Of a stretch of DNA of 64,000 bases, positions 17,101 to 24,374 are shown in pieces. The DNA is from Mixta intestinalis (GTDB lineage: Bacteria; Pseudomonadota; Gammaproteobacteria; Enterobacterales; Enterobacteriaceae). How positions within the stretch are numbered: the stretch's first letter is position 1; each line of letters starts with the position of its first letter. Below the pieces are notes generated by a model. The model worked only from the letters and a program-made list of their open reading frames with translations. It was not told where the DNA came from and did no database searches. The stretch is from NCBI RefSeq assembly GCF_009914055.1, contig NZ_CP028271.1, forward strand, positions 4,340,001-4,404,000, given 5' to 3'. The translations under genes were made by a program, and so were the position numbers.

Positions 17101-18449
17101 GGCTGCACGGCCCTCTGATGAGGCGCTAATAGCTGACTGGCTTCGTCCATGCGCTGCTTTAAAGCGTTAATCCATTGATTCTCAATCTTTGTACGCTGTG
17201 GCGAAGAGGATTTCTCCGCTTTCTCAGTAAATGCAAAAGTCCGACGTAAAGCGGCATCTTTTTGTTCTGCATCACTCACCAAAGGCGTCGTGAGTAGCTG
17301 GCGTGCGCGCTGTACTTCAGGTCTGGCGCTCAGCCCGGCGCTTTCGGCTGCATGCAATGTTTTCCATAGCGTCACCTGCCGATCGTGAAAACGCACCAAC
17401 ATAATGTCGAATATCGCTACCATCAGCCCATGACGCTCCCGTCCAAAGCTGGCGTTATAGCCAAAACTCTGCTGCTGGAAAGGGTTTACCGCGATTCCTG
17501 AGATTTCCTGATAAAGAGCAGGACGCACCGGAAGCCGGTGAATATCGGGATGCAGTAGCAGCTTTTGTCCTTCGGTGGAGAGGGCAAAATCAACAAACTC
17601 GCGTGCGGTTTCAGGATGCGGAGCCTGTGCGAAAATAGCAATATGGGCCGGGTTATAAACCGTTCGGGAAGGATAGGAGAAGCTAATCTTATTGCTGCCG
17701 TCGGTTCCGGTGGCGATGGATATAAAAAAATCCATCGTCATTCTGGCTGCCATTTCACCCGTGGCGACGGCATCTTTTTCATCAGGAAAAGCCGCGCGAT
17801 TAAAGGTTACGTTTCCGGCAATCTCTGATAACAACGCCCAGCCTTTTTCCCATCCATAGCCCTGTAAAATTGCTTCATATAATACCGATGCGAAGCCCAC
17901 GCTGCCGGGAATCGGCATCTGAACTTTGCCTGCGTAAGGGATTGCAGCCAGATCGCTCCACTCTTTTGGCGGCGGCAGGCCTAACGCTTTGACCGCTCTG
18001 GCGTTATAAGCGATACCATAACCCGCCAGCTCAAAGGCGGCGTAGTAGCCTGCGGGATCGGAAATTTCCACGCCACCCAGATCGCCAGGTAGCGCTTTTC
18101 GATCGAGACTGAGCCGGGCCAAACGATTATCTCGTCGCAACATGGCAAAGTTGCCGGGTGCGGGTGACCAGTAAACATCGATACCTTTACCGCCCGTTTG
18201 CATCAGATGGTAATAAGCATCTTCGCCGTGTCGCCACAAAATCTCTACCCGTTTTCCGGGATAAGCGCGTTCAAAGGCGGCCTGAAAACGGGTAGAGACT
18301 TCTTCCGCATAGCTGGTAAGCACAATTACGCGGTTATCACTGGCCTGCGCAGGTTGACAATAAAAGCTCAGTGACAACAAGAAAAGATAAACAATAGTAT
18401 GCCAGTGATTACCGCTATTTTCCGTACCTGGCTTTCTATTATATTTCAT
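17097..18449 (-). CDS. ABC-type extracellular solute-binding protein, no cognate permease
   Basis: 450 aa; signal peptide with h-region IVYLFLLSLSFY and cleavage near AQA (34-36). The fold pattern is that of iron/thiamine/polyamine-type periplasmic binding proteins: VIVLTSYAEE strand, ERAYPGKRVE, AGYGIAYNARAV, ALSTEGQKLL near 289-298. Unlike typical members, which stop near residue 340, it continues with about 120 charged, helical residues (330-450) of unknown role. The ATG at 18449 is chosen over the GTG at 18458 because AGG sits 8 nt upstream. No permease or ATPase gene accompanies it; it is coupled to the DHOR gene. Ligand unknown; an iron or other metal chelate is one possibility given the divergent TonB receptor. 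Confidence 0.72.
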   Translation of the reverse strand: MKYNRKPGTENSGNHWHTIVYLFLLSLSFYCQPAQASDNRVIVLTSYAEEVSTRFQAAFERAYPGKRVEILWRHGEDAYYHLMQTGGKGIDVYWSPAPGNFAMLRRDNRLARLSLDRKALPGDLGGVEISDPAGYYAAFELAGYGIAYNARAVKALGLPPPKEWSDLAAIPYAGKVQMPIPGSVGFASVLYEAILQGYGWEKGWALLSEIAGNVTFNRAAFPDEKDAVATGEMAARMTMDFFISIATGTDGSNKISFSYPSRTVYNPAHIAIFAQAPHPETAREFVDFALSTEGQKLLLHPDIHRLPVRPALYQEISGIAVNPFQQQSFGYNASFGRERHGLMVAIFDIMLVRFHDRQVTLWKTLHAAESAGLSARPEVQRARQLLTTPLVSDAEQKDAALRRTFAFTEKAEKSSSPQRTKIENQWINALKQRMDEASQLLAPHQRAVQP

Positions 18450-18515
18450 GAGGGTCACCTGGTTATTAACTTACTGTTTGTGTTTTTTTAGCGATACGAA
18501 ACCGTTCTTTAATAC

Positions 18516-18546
18516 AAAAAAAGCGCCAGGAAAAATAAACCCTGGC
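18516..18546 (-). terminator. Intrinsic terminator in the leader of the binding-protein operon
   Basis: Read on the minus strand, GCCAGG-(10 nt)-CCTGGC is followed within 2 nt by a run of seven T. It lies about 65 nt upstream of the start at 18449 in the same direction, so transcription from any promoter further upstream would meet it before the coding region. It could be an attenuator, or it could end an unidentified short transcript. Confidence 0.6.
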
Positions 18547-18734
18547 TTTGCCAATGGGAGGATTAATTACCTTTATCGTAATATAAATTTTTATATAACG
18601 CAGTGCCTTTTTATCAATCAATATTTTTCACCAGGTTTTTATTTGTGAGTGAAGTCATCAGGAAAATGTGAGCTTAATCGCTTCATTGATGTTATTTATT
18701 ATTTGATTCCTTGTCCGCTTTGTTTTGCCATCCA

Positions 18735-18763
18735 TTGACATGATTCCGTAACATTATTATTCT
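18735..18763 (+). promoter_or_regulatory. Candidate sigma-70 promoter of the TonB receptor gene
   Basis: A perfect -35 TTGACA (18735-18740), a 17-nt spacer and -10 TATTCT (18758-18763, 4 of 6 matches) point toward the receptor gene at 18912. The resulting 5' leader would be about 140 nt. No Fur-type GATAAT/ATTATC match was seen in 18450-18911. Confidence 0.5.
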
Positions 18764-18882
18764 GCAATCGTTATAAACTTTAATATATATCGGGTTGGCG
18801 GGAGTTTGTCTGAGGTTGACGGACGGCAGTTATTTCATTGTACCGATATTCAACGCAAATCCTTTGTACCAATAAAAATAAA

Positions 18883-18895
18883 ATGACTAAGTCAT
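18883..18895. promoter_or_regulatory. Perfect 13-nt palindrome before the receptor RBS
   Basis: ATGACTAAGTCAT is a perfect inverted repeat around a central A, immediately upstream of the GGAG ribosome-binding site. It could be a repressor operator or chance; no factor is assigned. Confidence 0.3.
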
Positions 18896-18911
18896 AATAC
18901 ATGGAGTAATA

Positions 18912-20924
18912 ATGAGATTTAATCAGGGATGCAAAACACTATATCTCCGTCACACCAGAGACTCTCTTCTGGCTGGCCTCTTTATGACTTCAGGCCTTGT
19001 ATGGTTACCCTCTGAAGCAAAAGCGGAAGATGAGAATGCCGTTTTCCAACTCGGTACTATTACTGTTTACGGGCAGCAGCTTTCGCCATCAGATGCGCTG
19101 GAAAGCCAGATAGACTCAGCGACCATCAACCTGTTGGAGAAAAAGAATGTTGCTGAAGCGCTCTCGATGACGCCCGGTGTAACATTTTTAGAAGGAGCTG
19201 GCGGGCGTAATGAGTCTTTCGCTATGGTGCGCGGCTTTGGCAGCGTCTCAGTGCCTGTTTATATTGACGGTATACCCGCTTACGTGCCCTACGATGGGAA
19301 TCTGGATCTGTCACGCTTTACAACGGCAGATATCGCCAGTATTCATGTCGCTAAAGGCTATAGCTCGGTACTGTATGGTCCTAACGCCATTGGCGGTGCC
19401 ATTAATATTCTGTCGCGTAAGCCCGTGGCCCCTTTTGAAGGAGACGTTACGCTCGGCGCTTTTACCGGTAAAGGTAAGGAGGCCAGCTTTAACCTCGGCT
19501 CGCGTCAGGAATACTGGTATACCCAGCTTGGTGCCTCACGCCTGGAGCGGGACTACTATAAAATGGCTAAACGCTATCAGGGAACGCGACGTCGTAATTA
19601 CCAGGTGGAAGACTGGAAGGTCAGCGCAAAAATAGGTTACATCCCCAATGAAACCGATGAATACACTATCGGCTATCAGCATCAGGAGGCGGAGAAAGGC
19701 TATGATCCTCATGCTGATGGCTATGTGGGTACCGCCTGGCGCTGGCCAAAATGGAATCGTAAAACAATCTACGCCGTATCCAACACCCGTATCGGTGACG
19801 CTTCTTATATCAAACCCCGCGTTTACTACGATAAATTTGATAACAGCCTTTTGATGCCGCGTTATAACGGTGATACCAGCAGCTATGATGATTACTCCTG
19901 GGGCGGCAGCCTTGAGTTGGGTACGGAGCGGATTACCGATAACAGTCTGAAAGGGGTGGTGCATTACAAGCTGGATAATCATCGTGAAATGATGAAAAGC
20001 AAGGCGGATAGTCATCACTACAACGATTACACCTACGAAGACAGAAATCTCTCTTTTGGTCTGGAAGATACCTGGCATATTACGCCGCAATGGGATTTAC
20101 AGTTTGGCCTCTCTTACGATCGTCGGGAAACCAGAAAAGCGGAAACGGTAAAAGAAGCGCTGATTACCATGGATAGCTGGAATCCGCAGATCGGCCTGTT
20201 CTGGCAGTACGCTAAAGATCACCAATTTCATGCGACGGTTGCGCGTAAATCGCGTATGCCTTCAATCAAAGAGCGCTTTTCGGTTCATATGGCCGACGAT
20301 CGGGTTGCCATTCCAAATCCGGGCCTGAAAGCGGAACAGGCAATACATTATGAGATAGGCTATCAGGGGAACCTTTTTGCCGCGACGCATCTCACGACCA
20401 ATCTGTTTTACAGCCGTATCGACGATAAAATTGAATCGCAGATTTATAAAAAGGGCGATTACCCCGGCTATCCGGATCAATCGGTACGCCAGGCAATTAA
20501 CGTTAAAGGCGTCGTTGAACGCAAGGGTGTGGAGCTGGGCGTTGATAGTTATATCAGCGAAGTGTTGTCCTTTGGTGCCAGCTATACCTGGATGCAAATC
20601 AAAGATCTGGATAACCCGTCTAACCATTTAACTGACGTTCCACGCCATGCTGGCAGCTTTTACGCCGATATTCGTCCGTTTCCCTGGTTGGGTATTATTC
20701 CCTCCGTTGAGACCAATTCTGCCCGTTATATCAACCAAAGAGGAGATCGACTGGCAGGTTTTGCACTGACCAACCTGAAATTAAGTTTCACCCCGCCAGA
20801 GCTGACGGAACTTACCGTTAATATTGGCGTAAAGAATCTGCTTAATGCCGATGCCCGCTATCATGATACGGAATATCCGGCTGATGGGCGTAGTTATTAC
20901 GGCAATCTGCGTATTACTTTTTAA
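18912..20924 (+). CDS. TonB-dependent outer-membrane receptor, ligand unknown
   Basis: 670 aa: signal peptide ending SEAKA (about 35-39), TonB box LGTITVYG (about 48-55), plug domain with MTPGVTFLEGAGGRNESF, VRGFGSVSVPVYIDGIP and VLYGPNAIGGAINI, then a 22-strand-type barrel ending in the expected aromatic residue (LRITF). It belongs to the broad siderophore/metal-chelate receptor group and is clearly distinct from FepA in this window. GGAG lies 5 nt before the ATG. It is divergent from the binding-protein/DHOR operon across about 460 nt, suggesting a shared uptake task. Ligand cannot be assigned from sequence. Confidence 0.85.
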   Translation: MRFNQGCKTLYLRHTRDSLLAGLFMTSGLVWLPSEAKAEDENAVFQLGTITVYGQQLSPSDALESQIDSATINLLEKKNVAEALSMTPGVTFLEGAGGRNESFAMVRGFGSVSVPVYIDGIPAYVPYDGNLDLSRFTTADIASIHVAKGYSSVLYGPNAIGGAINILSRKPVAPFEGDVTLGAFTGKGKEASFNLGSRQEYWYTQLGASRLERDYYKMAKRYQGTRRRNYQVEDWKVSAKIGYIPNETDEYTIGYQHQEAEKGYDPHADGYVGTAWRWPKWNRKTIYAVSNTRIGDASYIKPRVYYDKFDNSLLMPRYNGDTSSYDDYSWGGSLELGTERITDNSLKGVVHYKLDNHREMMKSKADSHHYNDYTYEDRNLSFGLEDTWHITPQWDLQFGLSYDRRETRKAETVKEALITMDSWNPQIGLFWQYAKDHQFHATVARKSRMPSIKERFSVHMADDRVAIPNPGLKAEQAIHYEIGYQGNLFAATHLTTNLFYSRIDDKIESQIYKKGDYPGYPDQSVRQAINVKGVVERKGVELGVDSYISEVLSFGASYTWMQIKDLDNPSNHLTDVPRHAGSFYADIRPFPWLGIIPSVETNSARYINQRGDRLAGFALTNLKLSFTPPELTELTVNIGVKNLLNADARYHDTEYPADGRSYYGNLRITF

Positions 20925-21041
20925 GCCGCAAACTACAACAATCAACGTGCCAGGATAATCCGGCGTATCTGTAGTATAAAGGAGGGATTCATAGCGTACG
21001 CTCAAAAAACAGAGCGGCGAAGTTACTAAATGGAGCGAGTA

Positions 21042-21851
21042 ATGAGTGCAGACTATGGCAGGACAACGGCGGATATCCTGATTCCCCGCGTGCTTGAGCT
21101 GGAAGGCGTTAATAATGTGCGCGATATGGGAGGTTATCCGGTTGCCGAGGGGTATATTCGTCCAGGCAAACTGATTCGCGGAGAAGATCTTTACAGCATT
21201 ACGCCCGCCGGGGAGCAGCATCTGGCGCAGATCCCGGTAAGGAAAGTGGTGGATCTACGTACCGATGGTGAAGTCAGCGATCGGCCTGACCGTACCCCTG
21301 GCGATGCCTCATTGATTCGTCTGGATGTACTTAGCAGCGTGTTAAAAGTACAGAGCGCCAGCCCGGCTGATATGCTTAAGCACCTGGGAGAGCGAGATCC
21401 GGCAGCGGCGTTTCAGGATATCTATCAGGCCTTCGTTCACGAGCCTGCCTGTCTGGATCGATGGGGGGAGTTTCTGCATGAGCTGCTTACTCTGCCTGAA
21501 GGTGCGGTCTATTTTCACTGTACGGCAGGCAAAGATCGCACCGGCTTTGCTGCCGCACTGGTGTTGATGGCATTGGGAGCCGAGCGGAAAGTGATTATGG
21601 CTGACTACCTGCTCAGTAACCGCTATCGTGCGGCGGTTAACCAGCGACTGCTGGCAGAGTACAGCGCCCTGATCGCAGATGCGGATAAAGAGAGCATTCT
21701 GACACTGCTTCAGGTGCAGGAGAGTTATCTGAACGCATCACTGCTGGCCATTGATGAACATTACGGCGACAGCAAAACTTTCCTGCACCGTGCGCTGGGT
21801 ATCGGCCCGGCTGAACGCGCACGCTTGAACGCACTGCTGGTGGAAAAATAG
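21042..21851 (+). CDS. Tyrosine/serine protein phosphatase family protein (Y_phosphatase3-like)
   Basis: 269 aa, cytoplasmic (no signal peptide). It has the family N-terminal signature EGVNNVRDMGGYP (about 21-33), VVDLRTDGE and the PTP loop H159-C160-T-A-G-K-D-R166-T-G with nucleophile Cys and phosphate-binding Arg (CX5R). Proteins of this group dephosphorylate phosphotyrosine, phosphoserine or phosphoinositides; the physiological target is not known. The ATG at 21042 is preferred over 21030 because GGAG at 21032-21035 is 6 nt upstream. It lies 117 nt after the TonB receptor on the same strand and could share its transcript, but a functional link is unproven. Confidence 0.85.
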   Translation: MSADYGRTTADILIPRVLELEGVNNVRDMGGYPVAEGYIRPGKLIRGEDLYSITPAGEQHLAQIPVRKVVDLRTDGEVSDRPDRTPGDASLIRLDVLSSVLKVQSASPADMLKHLGERDPAAAFQDIYQAFVHEPACLDRWGEFLHELLTLPEGAVYFHCTAGKDRTGFAAALVLMALGAERKVIMADYLLSNRYRAAVNQRLLAEYSALIADADKESILTLLQVQESYLNASLLAIDEHYGDSKTFLHRALGIGPAERARLNALLVEK

Positions 21852-22104
21852 CGTATAGCCTTTAAATCTCTGCCGCTGCCTGATAAGATATGTCTCTCCG
21901 TGGCAGAGCTAACCTGCTTGCTGTGGAGCTGAAAGAGCTGTTGTTGTGACTAACGAGTTGTGAGAATATGGTATAAGTCGCTGATTCTTAACTGGTTTAT
22001 TTATCAACGAGCAAGGCTTCAAATGCAGGCCTGAAGCCCGTAGCAAATCTCAGTTTCACTTGCATTTTGTGCAGGTTCGGTGTAATATTAGCCACGTTTT
22101 CGGA

Positions 22105-22181
<77 letters not shown>

Positions 22182-22312
22182 CTTTCCCTTAGAGTTATTT
22201 TTCAAATATACTGTATGTATCTCCGAATGCATCCTCAGCTAATTTTTGAAAAAAATTCTTTGGATGGTGTGCCGGGCCGCAGCTGCGGCATACAGGGTCC
22301 AGTCGCATTAAG

Positions 22313-22334
22313 CCCCGAATTTTCGGGGTTTTTT
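22313..22334 (+). terminator. Terminator between metY and rimP
   Basis: CCCCGA-ATTT-TCGGGG followed by TTTTTT, 132 nt after metY and 59 nt before rimP. It probably ends part of the tRNA transcripts while the remainder reads into the nusA operon. Confidence 0.82.
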
Positions 22335-22392
22335 GTTATCAGGAATCGCAACACTGGGCTATAAGCCCTTTTTTTATGTCTTGGGGGTGGGC

Positions 22393-22845
22393 TTGTCCAC
22401 ATTAGAGCAGAAATTAACAGAGATGATTTCAGCACCGGTAGAAGCGCTTGGCTACGAACTGGTCGGTATCGAGTTCATTCGTGGTCGCACTTCAACGTTG
22501 CGCATCTATATTGATAGTGAAGATGGCATCAATGTTGACGATTGTGCTGATGTCAGCCACCAGGTAAGCGCAGTCATGGATGTGGAAGATCCCATCACGG
22601 TCGCTTACAACCTTGAAGTTTCCTCGCCGGGTCTTGATCGCCCACTGTTTACCGCTGAACATTATGCACGATTTACCGGTGAGGAAGTGAGCCTGGTACT
22701 GCGTATGGCCGTCCAGAACCGCCGTAAATGGCAGGGCATCATTAAGGCCGTCGAAGGCGAAATGATTACGGTGACCGTCGAGGGTAGAGATGAAGTGTTC
22801 GCGCTGAGCAATATCCAGAAAGCGAACCTGGTCCCCCACTTTTAA
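22393..22845 (+). CDS. rimP: Ribosome maturation factor RimP
   Basis: Assists assembly of the 30S central pseudoknot. The TTG at 22393 is chosen as start: it begins STLEQKLTEM exactly as in E. coli, gives 150 aa, and is preceded by GGGGGTGG; the frame is open further upstream without family similarity. Blocks GYELVGIEFIRGR, IYIDSEDGINVDDCADVSHQ and LEVSSPGLDRPL identify the family. First protein gene of the rimP-nusA-infB-rbfA-truB run. Confidence 0.96.
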   Translation: MSTLEQKLTEMISAPVEALGYELVGIEFIRGRTSTLRIYIDSEDGINVDDCADVSHQVSAVMDVEDPITVAYNLEVSSPGLDRPLFTAEHYARFTGEEVSLVLRMAVQNRRKWQGIIKAVEGEMITVTVEGRDEVFALSNIQKANLVPHF

Positions 22846-22869
22846 AAGTCCGGATTGAGGCTAACCAGG

Positions 22870-24357
22870 ATGAATAAAGAAATCTTAGCTGTTGTAGAAG
22901 CCGTTTCTAATGAAAAAGCCCTGCCGCGTGAGAAAATTTTCGAAGCGCTGGAGAGCGCACTGGCTACTGCAACCAAGAAAAAATATGAGCAGGAAATCGA
23001 TGTGCGTGTCAGCATCGATCGTAAAAGCGGCGATTTCGATACCTTCCGTCGTTGGCAGGTAGTGGAAGAAGTTACCCAGCCGACGCGCGAAATCACGCTG
23101 GAAGCTGCCCGGTATGAAGATGAAACTCTCAATCCTGGCGACTTCGTTGAAGACCAGATTGAGTCGGTGAAATTTGACCGTATCACCACGCAGACCGCGA
23201 AACAGGTTATCGTGCAGAAAGTACGTGAAGCCGAGCGCGCAATGGTGGTCGATCAGTTCCGCGAGCAGGAAGGTGAGATCATCACCGGCGTGGTGAAAAA
23301 AGTTAACCGCGACAACATCACGCTCGATCTCGGCAACAACGCTGAAGCAGTGATTCTGCGTGAAGATATGCTGCCGCGTGAAAACTTCCGTCCGGGCGAC
23401 CGCATTCGCGGCGTACTCTATGCGGTACGTCCTGAAGCGCGCGGCGCGCAGCTGTTCGTCAGCCGCTCTAAACCAGAAATGCTGGTTGAGCTGTTCCGTA
23501 TCGAAGTGCCGGAAATTGGCGAAGAAGTGATCGAAATTAAAGCGGCCGCTCGCGATCCGGGTTCTCGTGCCAAAATTGCAGTGAAAACTAATGATAAGCG
23601 TATCGATCCGGTCGGTGCCTGCGTTGGTATGCGCGGCGCGCGCGTCCAGGCTGTTTCCAGCGAGCTGGGCGGTGAGCGTATTGATATCGTTCTGTGGGAT
23701 GACAACCCGGCGCAATTCGTGATTAACGCGATGGCACCTGCGGATGTCGCCTCAATCGTGGTGGATGAAGATAATCACACCATGGATATCGCCGTAGAAG
23801 CTGGCAATCTGGCTCAGGCGATTGGCCGTAATGGTCAAAACGTGCGTCTGGCTTCGCAACTGAGCGGTTGGGAGCTGAACGTGATGACGGTCGATGATCT
23901 GCAGGCGAAACATCAGGCGGAAGCACATGCTGCGATTGATGTTTTCACCAAACACCTGGACATCGATGAAGAGTTCGCCACCGTGCTGGTCGAAGAAGGT
24001 TTCTCCTCCCTGGAAGAGTTGGCTTACGTGCCAATGAACGAGCTGCTGGAAATTGACGGCCTGGATGAAGAAACTGTAGAAGCACTGCGCGAACGTGCGA
24101 AAAATGCGTTAACGACCCTGGCGCTGGAAAAAGCCGAAAATAATGGCGGCGGTCAGCCTGCGGACGATCTGCTTAATCTTGAAGGTTTGGATCGCGCTCT
24201 GGCTAACAAACTGGCGGCACGTGGCATCTGCACGCTGGAAGATCTGGCCGAGCAGGGTGTTGACGATCTGACAGATATCGAAGGCCTGGACGATGAGAAG
24301 GCCGGCGCTCTGATTATGGCGGCGCGTAATATCTGCTGGTTCGGCGACGACGCGTAA
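22870..24357 (+). CDS. nusA: Transcription termination/antitermination factor NusA
   Basis: RNA polymerase-associated factor modulating pausing, termination and antitermination. The start at 22870 (MNKEILAVVEAV, with AGG upstream) gives 495 aa, the E. coli length. Domain order: N-terminal RNAP-binding domain (1-125), S1 (about 135-200, GVVKKVNRDNITLDLG), two KH domains (GACVGMRGARVQAV; IGRNGQNVRLASQLSGW) and two acidic C-terminal repeats (about 350-495). Confidence 0.97.
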   Translation: MNKEILAVVEAVSNEKALPREKIFEALESALATATKKKYEQEIDVRVSIDRKSGDFDTFRRWQVVEEVTQPTREITLEAARYEDETLNPGDFVEDQIESVKFDRITTQTAKQVIVQKVREAERAMVVDQFREQEGEIITGVVKKVNRDNITLDLGNNAEAVILREDMLPRENFRPGDRIRGVLYAVRPEARGAQLFVSRSKPEMLVELFRIEVPEIGEEVIEIKAAARDPGSRAKIAVKTNDKRIDPVGACVGMRGARVQAVSSELGGERIDIVLWDDNPAQFVINAMAPADVASIVVDEDNHTMDIAVEAGNLAQAIGRNGQNVRLASQLSGWELNVMTVDDLQAKHQAEAHAAIDVFTKHLDIDEEFATVLVEEGFSSLEELAYVPMNELLEIDGLDEETVEALRERAKNALTTLALEKAENNGGGQPADDLLNLEGLDRALANKLAARGICTLEDLAEQGVDDLTDIEGLDDEKAGALIMAARNICWFGDDA

Positions 24358-24374
24358 TAACAGGAAGGAACAGC

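Noticed and set aside
22885..23715. 276-codon minus-strand open frame
   Set aside because: Antisense shadow of nusA with no independent support.
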